Below are positions 1-6,397 of a stretch of 10,714 nt of DNA, in pieces (position 1 is the first letter of the stretch; every line of letters begins with the position of its first letter). The position numbers and the translations under genes are program-made. The DNA lies in NCBI GenBank assembly GCA_040005555.1, contig JBDTYT010000061.1, forward strand, positions 1 through 10,714, written 5' to 3'. This DNA is from JBDTYT01 sp040005555. GTDB taxonomy: Bacteria; Actinomycetota; UBA4738; HRBIN12. The notes under the pieces were generated by a model. It was given only the letters and a program-made list of their open reading frames with translations, had not been told where the DNA came from and ran no database searches.

Positions 1-291
1 CAGACGAACCGCGTCGTCGTCGGGCCGGGGGAGCTGCTCGCCCGTCGCGGCCTCGTCGCCGACCGTGCGACCTGGGTCATGGGCTCGCCGCCGCCGAGCG
101 GCCCTTTCGAAGCCGAGGCACAGATCAGGTACCGGGGCGATGCCGTCCCCTCGGTCGTGCGGTCGGCTGAGGATGGCGTCGAAGTGGAGTTCGGCTCGCC
201 GCAGCGCGGCGTCGCGCCCGGGCAGAGCGTCGTCTTCTACCGCGGCGACGAGCTCCTCGGCGGTGCGAGGATCGTTCGCTCGATCAGCTGA
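1..291 (+). CDS. mnmA: tRNA-specific 2-thiouridylase MnmA, C-terminal part (5' end outside window)
   Basis: The reading frame is open from base 1 and ends at TGA 289-291, giving the last 96 residues of a protein that is usually about 350-380 residues long. MnmA uses ATP and a relayed persulfide sulfur to thiolate U34 in the anticodon of tRNAs for Gln, Glu and Lys. The visible part is the C-terminal beta-barrel region: a start resembling VVVGP, then AQIRYRGD and later PQRGVAPGQSVVFYRGDELL with LGGARI near the end, which is the characteristic closing pattern of the family (aromatic/AQ-RYR, P-R-VAPGQS-VFY-GD-LGGG-I). The PP-loop ATPase domain and the catalytic cysteines lie upstream of the window. 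The last 8 bases overlap the end of the opposing SnoaL-like gene. A position shortly upstream of ligA-gatCAB fits actinobacterial gene order. Family assignment is firm; completeness cannot be judged. Confidence 0.9.
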   Translation, partial: QTNRVVVGPGELLARRGLVADRATWVMGSPPPSGPFEAEAQIRYRGDAVPSVVRSAEDGVEVEFGSPQRGVAPGQSVVFYRGDELLGGARIVRSIS

Positions 292-676
292 AGAGCTCGT
301 CCACCTTGTTCGGGTCCCATTGATGGGTCCACGACTCGGCGACCTTCCCGTCGCGGAAATGAACGACGTGCGCGTATTTGTCCTCGATGCGCTTCCCGTT
401 CCGCTCGCCGCTGGCCGTTGCGAGCGCTATCCCGTGCTCGTCGTTCGCGAGGACGTCGTGCAATTCGACCCGGAACGTGCCGCCGGTCATCTCCATGGTC
501 TTCCCGAAGGTCGCGAGCACGTCGTCGATCCCCTTGTGGTCGCCTGACAAGGGGTTGTTCCCCGGGCTGTGCCACACGACGTCCGATGTCAGGTACTCGT
601 TGCGGAGGGCGTCCATATCCCCGGTCTGGAACGCTTCGTATCCGGCCAGGAATCGATCTTCGTTCGGGTGTGCCAT
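284..676 (-). CDS. SnoaL/NTF2-like small protein (nuclear transport factor 2 family)
   Basis: A 130-residue protein beginning MAHPNEDRF and ending with stop at 284-286. The frame stays open further upstream, but the ATG at 676 is preceded at 6 bases by a near-perfect ribosome binding site (GAGGAGGT, plus-strand 683-690) and by a good promoter, so I place the start there. Sequence features match the SnoaL-like/polyketide-cyclase branch of the NTF2 fold: an N-terminal helix with GYEAFQTGDMDAL (residues 12-24), the pocket motif DVVWHSPGNNPLSGDHKG (32-49), and strands ending in DKYAHVVHFRDGKVAESW, where His and Trp side chains commonly line the cavity. Members bind or isomerise small hydrophobic molecules, but many have no known role, and the substrate here cannot be inferred. 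It is a single-gene unit opposing mnmA (8-base tail overlap) and divergent from the UPF0280 gene. Family certain to about 85 percent; specific function unknown. Confidence 0.85.
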   Translation of the reverse strand: MAHPNEDRFLAGYEAFQTGDMDALRNEYLTSDVVWHSPGNNPLSGDHKGIDDVLATFGKTMEMTGGTFRVELHDVLANDEHGIALATASGERNGKRIEDKYAHVVHFRDGKVAESWTHQWDPNKVDELFS

Positions 677-682
677 GCGCTG

Positions 683-690
683 ACCTCCTC
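683..690 (-). promoter_or_regulatory. Ribosome binding site of the SnoaL-like gene
   Basis: Read on the minus strand this is GAGGAGGT, six bases before the ATG at 676. It decides the start of a frame that otherwise remains open for hundreds of bases upstream. Confidence 0.8.
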
Positions 691-711
691 TGCGGATCGG
701 TCGAAGCTCGA

Positions 712-741
712 ACGCTATGCCTCTTCGCGCTGATTCCGCAA
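712..741 (-). promoter_or_regulatory. Probable sigma-70-type promoter for the SnoaL-like gene
   Basis: On the minus strand a TTGCGG box (plus 736-741) and a TAGCGT box (plus 712-717) are separated by 18 bases. They resemble the TTGACA and TANNNT consensus of the housekeeping sigma factor. Transcription would begin near 705, giving a leader of about 30 bases that contains the strong ribosome binding site. This is a pattern match by eye, not a measured start. Confidence 0.5.
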
Positions 742-765
742 GCGAAGGTCGGCGGGAGCGTCGGT

Positions 766-787
766 GGGCCCGGGTATCATCGGGCCC
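766..787 (+). promoter_or_regulatory. Inverted repeat GGGCCCG / CGGGCCC flanking a TATCAT -10-like box
   Basis: A perfect 7-base inverted repeat (766-772 and 781-787) encloses 8 bases that include TATCAT (775-780), a good -10 match on the plus strand. Transcription from it would start near 787, leaving a leader of about 34 bases before the GTG at 821 of the UPF0280 gene. A symmetric element over the -10 region could be an operator, or a short GC hairpin. I saw no convincing -35 box at 16-19 bases. Both readings are inference. Confidence 0.4.
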
Positions 788-820
788 CCGAGGTTCCCCA
801 GGCCCAGAAGGCGGTCCCGC

Positions 821-1492
821 GTGCGGCTGCTGAAGAAGAAGCCCCGCAGCTTCGACATCCAGGTGCAGGACATGACCCTGCACATCATCGCCAGTGCCGA
901 TCTCAACGAGGAATCCCGGGCGGCGGCGCTTTCCTTCTGGGAGCAGCTCAACGCGTACACGCTCCGCAACCCCGAGGTCCGAACGAGCAAGCGTCCGATC
1001 GAGATCCCGGAGGATGCGCCGCCGATCGTCCACGAGATGATCGAGGCCGCCCGCTCGGCGGGTGTGGGCCCGATGTACTCGTTCCAGGGCGCCGTGACCG
1101 ACTACGTCGGTCGTTTCCTCGCGCGGACCCTCGACGAGATCACCGTCTCCTGTGGTGGCGACTATTTCATCCAAGCCCGGAAGCGACAGAAGCTCACGGT
1201 GCAGGCGAGGGCCGCGCATCCGATCGCCGTCGTCGTGCGACCGGTGGCGGGCGGTGTCGGTATCTCGACCACGCTCGGGCGGGGGCACGCCGCCGTGGAC
1301 GGGCTCGCGATCCTGGCCACCTCGTGCATGCTCGCCGACGCGGTTGCGGCCGGCGTGCAAGCGATCTTGCCTAAGCCCGACGGCTTCCGACTCGCCCTGT
1401 CGTACCTGAAGCGCGTCCCGGGTGTGCACGGGGGCGTCGTCTTGCAGGGTGAACGCATCGGGATGGCCGGAGGGGTGGAGATCGCCGCGTGA
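821..1492 (+). CDS. UPF0280 family protein (ApbE-like fold, function unknown)
   Basis: A 223-residue protein beginning MRLLKKKPRSFDIQVQD. I chose GTG 821 because AGAAGG (806-811) lies 9 bases before it and the alternative in-frame GTG at 764 falls upstream of the likely promoter box. The UPF0280 signature is visible in order: a helix with a FWEQLNAYTLRNPE-type segment, DAPPIVHEMIEAA, then GVGPMYSFQGAVTDYVG (residues 81-97), CGGDYF (111-116) in place of the common NGGD, and GISTT (147-151) followed by a segment rich in Ala, Asp and Gly. The GPM-(6 residues)-A-(3 residues)-G and GGD elements echo the FMN transferase ApbE, to which the family is distantly related, but FMN-transfer activity has not been shown for UPF0280 to my knowledge. 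No signal peptide or membrane segment is seen, so it is probably cytoplasmic. It overlaps ligA by the 4 bases GTGA, implying co-transcription and translational coupling. Family call is good; role unknown. Confidence 0.8.
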   Translation: MRLLKKKPRSFDIQVQDMTLHIIASADLNEESRAAALSFWEQLNAYTLRNPEVRTSKRPIEIPEDAPPIVHEMIEAARSAGVGPMYSFQGAVTDYVGRFLARTLDEITVSCGGDYFIQARKRQKLTVQARAAHPIAVVVRPVAGGVGISTTLGRGHAAVDGLAILATSCMLADAVAAGVQAILPKPDGFRLALSYLKRVPGVHGGVVLQGERIGMAGGVEIAA

Positions 1493-3555
1493 GTGCGGCG
1501 AAACGTCCCGCGAGCGGTGGGACGAAGGCCGAACGCGAGCTCGCCGCGGCGAAGCTCCGTGTGGAGGAGCTGCGCGAGCGGCTCAACTACCACTCGTACC
1601 GCTACCACGTCCTCGACGACCCCGAGATCGCCGACGCCGAGTACGACGAGCTGCTCACGGAGCTCGGTCAGCTCGAGGAACGGTTCCCCGAGCTCATCAC
1701 CCCGGAGAGTCCCACCCAGCGCGTCGGCGCCACGCCCGCGGACCTGTTCGCGCCCGTGCAGCACCGCTCGCCGATGCTGTCACTCGACAACGCCTTCTCG
1801 CGCGAGGAGCTCGAGGCCTGGGAACAACGCGTCGAGCGCGTGCTGGGCGGGCCGGCCGCGTACTCGTGCGAGTTGAAGATCGATGGCGTCGCCGTGGCGC
1901 TCACGTACGAGAACGGCGCGCTCACGAAGGGAGCCACGCGCGGCGACGGGCGCGTGGGCGAGGACATCACCGCGAACGTCCGCACCGTGCGCACCGTGCC
2001 GCAGCGGCTCCTCGGCGCCGACCCTCCCGCCGTCCTCGAGGTCCGCGGCGAGATCTACCTGCCGGTGAAGGCCTTCGAGAAGTTGAACGACGAGCTCCTC
2101 GCCGCCGAACAGCGTCCGTTCGCGAACCCCCGCAACGCCGCCGCTGGCTCGCTGCGGCAGAAGGATCCCAAGATCACCGCGACGCGGCCGCTGTCCCTAT
2201 GGGTGCACTCGTTCGGGTTCGCGGGCGGCATCCGGTTCGAGTCGCACTCGGGATTCCTCGCGTGGTGCCGTGACGTCGGGCTCCCGGTCGCTCCCACCGG
2301 CGAGGTGGTGGACGGCCTCGAGGGGGTGGTGTCGTACGTCGAGCGCTGGCAAGAACAGCGGCACAGCGTCGACTGGGAGATCGATGGTGTGGTCGTCAAG
2401 GTGGACACGATCGCGCTACAAGACGAGCTCGGCGCCACCAGTCACGCGCCGCGGTGGGCCATCGCGTACAAGTTCCCGCCCGAGGAGCGCACGACGATCC
2501 TGCGCGAGATCGGCGTGCACACGGGTCGCACCGGGGTCGTCACCCCGTTCGCGTTCCTGGAGCCCGTCCACGTGAGCGGTGTGACGGTCACCACGGCGAC
2601 CTTGCACAACGAGGACGAGGTGCGCCGCAAGGACGTGCGCGAAGGCGACACCGTCATCGTCCGACGTGCGGGCGACGTGATCCCCGAGGTCGTGGGCCCG
2701 GTGCTCAGCAAGCGCAAGCGGGGCGCTCGCCGGTGGAAGTTCCCCACCGAGTGCAACTCGTGCGGCGCGACGCTCGTGCGCAAGGAGGGCGAGGCCTACT
2801 GGCGGTGCCCGAACAAACGGGGCTGCCCGTCGCAGAACGTGGAATGGCTCTCCTCGTTCGCCGGGCGCGGCGCGATGGACATCGAGGGCCTCGGCTACAA
2901 GACCGGGTGGTTGCTGCTCGACCTGGGATGGGTGAAGGACCCCGGCGACGTGTACTCCCTGACCGAAGAGCAGCTCGCCCAGCTTCCGGGCTTCAAGGAC
3001 AAACGGATCAACAACCTGCTCGAGGCGATCGAGGGCTCGAAGGACCAACCGATCTGGCGGTTGCTGGTGGGCCTCAACATCCCGCACGTGGGTTCGACGA
3101 TCGCGCAGACCCTCGCGCGCGCGTTCGGCTCGATCGATGCGATCGCGGCCGCCACCGAGCAGGAGATCGACGATGTGGAAGGCATCGGTCCCGAGATCGC
3201 TCGCAGCGTCCACGAGTGGTTCGCCGACAAGCAGAACCGCACGCTGCTCGAGAAACTCCGCACGGCAGGCGTCCGGATGCAGGACGACGCGGTCGAACCG
3301 GTGGGGGAGCAGCCTCTCGCCGGCCAGACGATGGTGCTCACCGGCGGCCTCGAGGCCATGTCGCGCGACGAGGCGATCGCGGCGGCGCAGGCGGCCGGGG
3401 CGAAGGTGGCCTCGAGCGTGTCGAAGAAGACGGACTTCGTCGTGGCGGGCGTGAACCCGGGCTCCAAGCTCGCGAAGGCGGAGCAGCTCGGCGTCGAGCT
3501 GATCGACGAGCAGGAGTTCCTGAAGCGGTTGGAGCGCGACGTCGCGCAACGCTAG
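1489..3555 (+). CDS. ligA: NAD+-dependent DNA ligase LigA
   Basis: A 688-residue protein of normal length (about 670-720) that joins nicked DNA using NAD+ as adenylate donor, in replication, repair and recombination. All domains are present. Domain Ia, which binds the NMN half of NAD+, has Y39, H40, D49, Y52 and D53, matching Tyr22, His23, Asp32, Tyr35 and Asp36 of the E. coli enzyme. The adenylation domain has the active-site lysine K130 in KIDG, then TRGDGRVGEDIT, IDGVVVKV and a WAIAYKFPPEE segment; the OB fold follows. The zinc finger is C422-X2-C425-X14-C440-X5-C446, the canonical spacing. Helix-hairpin-helix repeats occupy roughly residues 455-590 and a BRCT domain about 600-685, with the VSKKTD and GSKLAKAEQLG patterns. 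Start GTG 1489 overlaps the UPF0280 stop, with a GTGGAG element (1475-1480) 8 bases upstream. No key residue is missing, so I expect it to be active and essential. Confidence 0.98.
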   Translation: MSAAKRPASGGTKAERELAAAKLRVEELRERLNYHSYRYHVLDDPEIADAEYDELLTELGQLEERFPELITPESPTQRVGATPADLFAPVQHRSPMLSLDNAFSREELEAWEQRVERVLGGPAAYSCELKIDGVAVALTYENGALTKGATRGDGRVGEDITANVRTVRTVPQRLLGADPPAVLEVRGEIYLPVKAFEKLNDELLAAEQRPFANPRNAAAGSLRQKDPKITATRPLSLWVHSFGFAGGIRFESHSGFLAWCRDVGLPVAPTGEVVDGLEGVVSYVERWQEQRHSVDWEIDGVVVKVDTIALQDELGATSHAPRWAIAYKFPPEERTTILREIGVHTGRTGVVTPFAFLEPVHVSGVTVTTATLHNEDEVRRKDVREGDTVIVRRAGDVIPEVVGPVLSKRKRGARRWKFPTECNSCGATLVRKEGEAYWRCPNKRGCPSQNVEWLSSFAGRGAMDIEGLGYKTGWLLLDLGWVKDPGDVYSLTEEQLAQLPGFKDKRINNLLEAIEGSKDQPIWRLLVGLNIPHVGSTIAQTLARAFGSIDAIAAATEQEIDDVEGIGPEIARSVHEWFADKQNRTLLEKLRTAGVRMQDDAVEPVGEQPLAGQTMVLTGGLEAMSRDEAIAAAQAAGAKVASSVSKKTDFVVAGVNPGSKLAKAEQLGVELIDEQEFLKRLERDVAQR

Positions 3556-3572
3556 GCTCGTGGAGCGGCCGC

Positions 3573-3587
3573 TAGACTCTGCTCATG
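3573..3587 (+). promoter_or_regulatory. Leaderless-type promoter -10 box of gatC
   Basis: TAGACT (3573-3578) ends six bases before the ATG at 3585, so a transcript starting at the usual distance would begin at or next to the A of the start codon. No Shine-Dalgarno sequence stands at normal spacing before this ATG, which fits a leaderless mRNA, a common arrangement in actinobacteria. A convincing -35 box is not visible. The box abuts a 10-base palindrome AGCGGCCGCT (3564-3573). Confidence 0.6.
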
Positions 3588-3875
3588 CCGGTCGAGATCG
3601 ACATCGATCACGTCGCGAAGCTCGCGCGACTGGAGCTCTCGGACGAGGAGAAGGAGCGACTGCGTTCGCAGCTCGGGTTGATCCTCGAGCATGCCGCGAA
3701 GGTGGGCGAGGTGGCGGCCGACGACGTCCGGCCGACCGCGTACGCGATCCCGAGATCCAACGTCCTTCGACCCGACGACCCGACGCCCTCGCTCACGCAT
3801 GAGGCGGCGCTCGCGAACGCCCCCGAGACGGAGGCCGAGCGCTTCAAGGTTCCGCGGATCGCGGAGGTCGACTAG
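3585..3875 (+). CDS. gatC: Glutamyl/aspartyl-tRNA amidotransferase subunit C
   Basis: A 96-residue protein, normal for GatC, the small subunit that wraps around GatA and GatB and stabilises the amidotransferase. The N-terminal helix pattern IDHVAKLARLELSDEEKERL (residues 7-26) is diagnostic, followed by the linker with VRPTAYAIP and the C-terminal RFKVPRIAEVD that ends most family members. The stop is at 3873-3875 and gatA starts 3 bases later, so the two are co-transcribed and probably translationally coupled. The start follows a TAGACT box by six bases and appears leaderless. It lies 29 bases after ligA, so readthrough from ligA is also likely since no terminator hairpin fits in the gap. 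Start and identity are secure. Confidence 0.95.
   Translation: MPVEIDIDHVAKLARLELSDEEKERLRSQLGLILEHAAKVGEVAADDVRPTAYAIPRSNVLRPDDPTPSLTHEAALANAPETEAERFKVPRIAEVD
3863..3868 (+). promoter_or_regulatory. Ribosome binding site of gatA inside the end of gatC
   Basis: GGAGGT lies 10 bases before the GTG at 3879 and within the last codons of gatC. It supports that GTG as the gatA start and couples the two genes. Confidence 0.7.
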
Positions 3876-3878
3876 CCG

Positions 3879-5345
3879 GTGACCGAGCTCTGCGATCTCA
3901 CGGCGACCGAGCTCGCCGGCAAGCTGCGAGCGAGCGAGATATCGGCTGTCGAGATCGTCGAGTCCTCGCTCGGGCGCATCGATGCGGTGGACGCGCGCGT
4001 GCGGGCCTTCCTCACGCCCACGCCGGACATCGCCCGCGACCGCGCGAAGGCGATCGACGAGCAGACCGCGGGTGGCGACACGAGCTCGGAGGCCGCCGGC
4101 ATCCCACTCGCGCTGAAGGACGTGCTCTCGACGAGGGGTATCCGCACGACCTGTGGATCGAAGATCCTCGAGTCCTACGTTCCGATGTATGACTGCACCG
4201 CGTGGGCTCGCTTGTCGGCGGACGGCGCGGCCCTGCTCGGCAAGACGAACTGCGACGAGTTCGCCATGGGATCCTCGAACGAGAACTCGGCGTTCGGGCC
4301 GGTCCACAACCCCTGGGATCTCGACGCCGTTCCGGGTGGCTCTTCGGGGGGCTCGGCAGCCGCCGTCGCCGCCGGCGAGGCGGTGTGGGCGCTCGGAACC
4401 GACACCGGTGGGTCGGTTCGTCAGCCTGCGGCACTGTGCGGCGTCGTCGGTCTCAAGCCCACGTACGGTCTCATCAGCCGGTACGGGCTCATCGCCTTTG
4501 CGTCGTCGCTCGACACGGTGGGGACGTTCACGAGGAGCGTGCGTGACGCCGCCCTGTTGCTGACATCGATGGCCGGCAAGGATCCGATGGACGCGACCAG
4601 CCTGGACCAGCCTCGGACCGATTACACCCTCGGGATCGACGAGGGGATCCGGGGCATCCGTGTCGGCGTCGTGAAGGAGGCGTTCGGCGAGGGGGTCGAG
4701 CCGGGGGTGCGTGCGAGCGTGCAACGTGCCATCGACGGCTTGGATGACCTCGGCGTGAGCGTCGCCGAGGTCTCGCTGCCGCACGCCGAGTACGCGCTCT
4801 CCGCGTACTACCTCATCGCGCCCTCGGAGGCGTCCTCGAACCTCGCTCGCTACGATGGCGTTCGTTACGGACTGCGCGTTGAGGGCAAGGACTCGATCGA
4901 GATGATGACGAAGACCCGCGGCGCCGGGTTCGGTGCCGAGGTGAAGCGCCGCATCATGCTCGGCACGTACGCCCTCTCCGCCGGCTACTACGACGCTTAC
5001 TACGGGCAGGCGCAGAAGGTCCGAACGTTGATCATCCACGACTACGAGCAGGCGTTCGCCTCGTTCGACGTGCTCGTCTCGCCGACGTCGCCCACCACGG
5101 CCTTCAAGATCGGGGAGCGCGCAGATGATCCGCTCGCGATGTACCTGTCGGACGTGTTCACGATCCCGGCGAACCTGGCGGGCACCCCGGCGATCTCGAT
5201 CCCCAGCGGCCTCGACGAGGCCGGGCTACCGGTCGGGCTGCAGCTCACCGCGCCCGTCCTGGGCGAGCCCACGCTTTTCCGCGTCGCCCACGCGCTCGAG
5301 CGCGAGATCGCCTTCGAGGCCCGGCCGGCTCTCCTCGGCGCGTAG
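3879..5345 (+). CDS. gatA: Glutamyl/aspartyl-tRNA amidotransferase subunit A
   Basis: A 488-residue amidase-signature enzyme that hydrolyses glutamine to ammonia and passes it to GatB for amidation of Glu-tRNA(Gln), and in many bacteria Asp-tRNA(Asn). The Ser-cisSer-Lys triad is complete: K80 (in LALKDVLSTRG), cis-Ser S155 (in PGGSSGGSAAAVAAG) and nucleophile S179 (in GTDTGGSVRQPAALCG). The 24-residue spacing between the serines matches characterised family members. The GLKPTYGLISRYGLIAFASS segment and the late VSPTSPTTAFKIGE and FTIPANLAGTPAISIPSGLD elements are typical of GatA rather than other amidases. Its presence implies that a non-discriminating or Glu-specific synthetase charges tRNA(Gln) here. 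The last 120 bases are also coding on the opposite strand as the tail of the EamA gene, in the same codon register. The C terminus is nevertheless of normal length and sequence. Confidence 0.97.
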   Translation: MTELCDLTATELAGKLRASEISAVEIVESSLGRIDAVDARVRAFLTPTPDIARDRAKAIDEQTAGGDTSSEAAGIPLALKDVLSTRGIRTTCGSKILESYVPMYDCTAWARLSADGAALLGKTNCDEFAMGSSNENSAFGPVHNPWDLDAVPGGSSGGSAAAVAAGEAVWALGTDTGGSVRQPAALCGVVGLKPTYGLISRYGLIAFASSLDTVGTFTRSVRDAALLLTSMAGKDPMDATSLDQPRTDYTLGIDEGIRGIRVGVVKEAFGEGVEPGVRASVQRAIDGLDDLGVSVAEVSLPHAEYALSAYYLIAPSEASSNLARYDGVRYGLRVEGKDSIEMMTKTRGAGFGAEVKRRIMLGTYALSAGYYDAYYGQAQKVRTLIIHDYEQAFASFDVLVSPTSPTTAFKIGERADDPLAMYLSDVFTIPANLAGTPAISIPSGLDEAGLPVGLQLTAPVLGEPTLFRVAHALEREIAFEARPALLGA

Positions 5346-6278
5346 GGCGGCCTCGGGCGTCGGGCGCTCGGCGCGCGCGGCGATGATGAGCGCGACCGAG
5401 ACGAGCACCACACATCCGGAGACGAGGGTGCGGACGCTGATCGTCTCGTGCAGGAACGCCCACCCGAGGAACACCGCGACGACGGGGTTCACGTACGCGT
5501 AGGTCGACACCAGCGAGGTCCGTGCGTTCCGCAGGAGCCACAGATACGTCGCGAACCCCGCGAAGGAACCGATCACGATGAGGTAGCCGAGGGACAGGAC
5601 GGACGCCAGCGAGAAGCGATCGGGGTGGATGTGCCCGAGCTCTCCGAGCGCCACCCCCGCGACACCGAGCAACGCCCCGCCCGCGATCATCTCCATCCCG
5701 ATCCCGACGAACGGCCGTTTCGGCAGGGGGGCGGTGCGCGAATACAGCGAGCCCGACGCCCACGAGAGTGAGGCGCAGACCGCGAGCAGCATGCCGCTGA
5801 GCGGGATCGCGCCGCCCAGCGAGGTCCCGACCAGCATGGCTGCTCCGGCGAAGCCGGTCAGCAGGCCGATCGCCACCATCGGGCGCGGCCGGTGCCCGAG
5901 CAGCACCCGGTCGATGAGCGCCATCCATAGCGGCACGAGCGCGATGACGAGCGCGACGATGCCGGTCGGCACCGTTCGCTCCGACAGGACCACGAGCCCG
6001 TTCCCGCCGAGGAGCAGCGCCCCGCCGACGATGGCCGCGGCGCCCCATTGCCGCCGGCCGGGGCGGTCCCCTTCGCGGTCGCCGCGCCGGATCGTGAAGG
6101 CGTACATCACCGCGCCAGCTGTGAGGAACCGCCCGGACGCAGCGAGTAGCGGGGGCAGCGTGTCGTTCACGACGTCGATCGCGAAGTACGTCGTGCCCCA
6201 CACGATGTACACGGTCACGAGCGCGAGCCAGATCCGCAGCGGCTCGCGTCCCGTCGTCGCGACACCGCGTGAACCCAT
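5226..6278 (-). CDS. EamA/DMT-family transporter with hydrophilic C-terminal tail
   Basis: A 350-residue inner-membrane protein of the drug/metabolite transporter superfamily (10-TM EamA/RhaT type), expected to export small metabolites or amino acids; the substrate is unknown. Two EamA repeats are visible. The first, about residues 14-145, contains VYIVWGTTYFAIDVV, an RF-(2 residues)-AG pattern and a PLWMALIDRVLLGHRP stretch. The second, about 155-298, contains a WASGSLYSR segment and TSLVSTYAYVNPVVAVFLGW, the classic second-repeat motif, followed by ETIS. The final 50 or so residues (from about 301) are charged, lack membrane segments, and from about residue 312 are encoded antisense to the end of gatA. 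The ATG at 6278 lies six bases after a TATGCT box and no Shine-Dalgarno is present, so translation is probably leaderless. The gene faces gatA and is divergent from gatB, splitting the gat genes; it may have been inserted there, though its base composition looks like its neighbours'. Confidence 0.93.
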   Translation of the reverse strand: MGSRGVATTGREPLRIWLALVTVYIVWGTTYFAIDVVNDTLPPLLAASGRFLTAGAVMYAFTIRRGDREGDRPGRRQWGAAAIVGGALLLGGNGLVVLSERTVPTGIVALVIALVPLWMALIDRVLLGHRPRPMVAIGLLTGFAGAAMLVGTSLGGAIPLSGMLLAVCASLSWASGSLYSRTAPLPKRPFVGIGMEMIAGGALLGVAGVALGELGHIHPDRFSLASVLSLGYLIVIGSFAGFATYLWLLRNARTSLVSTYAYVNPVVAVFLGWAFLHETISVRTLVSGCVVLVSVALIIAARAERPTPEAALRAEESRPGLEGDLALERVGDAEKRGLAQDGRGELQPDR

Positions 6279-6313
6279 CGCGTCAGCATACGAGCCGGTC
6301 GGCTTTCTGTCAC
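6279..6313 (-). promoter_or_regulatory. Leaderless-type promoter of the EamA transporter gene
   Basis: On the minus strand GTGACA (plus 6308-6313; five of six matches to TTGACA), a 17-base spacer, TATGCT (plus 6285-6290) and six further bases lead directly to the ATG at 6278. This is the best promoter match in the window and puts the transcription start at the start codon. It shares a 116-base divergent region with the gatB promoter. Confidence 0.7.
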
Positions 6314-6379
6314 CGGCTTTCGGTACGTTGTCGGTTACGAATCGGTGATGGCCCGGTCGGTTCGCGGGGAGGGAGCCGG

Positions 6380-6397
6380 TAAGCTCAGCGGCGCATG
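6380..6397 (+). promoter_or_regulatory. Probable -10 box just before gatB
   Basis: TAAGCT (6380-6385) lies 9 bases before the ATG at 6395, so a transcript would have a leader of about 0-3 bases. The only purine-rich stretch (around 6366-6374) is about 20 bases away from the ATG, too far for a normal ribosome binding site. The -35 region is weak. gatB needs its own promoter because the gene between it and gatA points the other way. Confidence 0.5.

Noticed and set aside
764..820. Earlier in-frame GTG start for the UPF0280 protein at 764
   Set aside because: It adds a Pro/Arg-rich stretch not typical of the family and precedes the likely -10 box, whereas GTG 821 has a suitable ribosome binding site.
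677..1429. Minus-strand open frame continuing upstream of the SnoaL-like start, giving a 381-residue protein
   Set aside because: It runs antisense through UPF0280, has low-complexity Arg/Gly/His composition and is interrupted in function by the promoter and ribosome binding site at 683-741. The frame stays open because of GC-rich codons.
2416..3549. 377-residue minus-strand open frame antisense to ligA
   Set aside because: Composition is Arg/Leu/His-rich without any family motif, and the sense strand encodes complete, conserved ligase domains. It is an antisense shadow.
3564..3573. 10-base palindrome AGCGGCCGCT before gatC as an operator or terminator
   Set aside because: It has no loop or T-run for termination, and short GC palindromes are expected in this base composition. 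No second copy was seen nearby.
3552..5039. 495-residue minus-strand open frame antisense to gatC and gatA
   Set aside because: No recognisable motif; it lies opposite two certain genes and exists because TTA, CTA and TCA codons are rare in GC-rich genes.
6310..6348. TCACCG / CGGTGA inverted repeat between the EamA and gatB genes
   Set aside because: Only six bases with a 27-base gap; too weak to call a regulator site or terminator.
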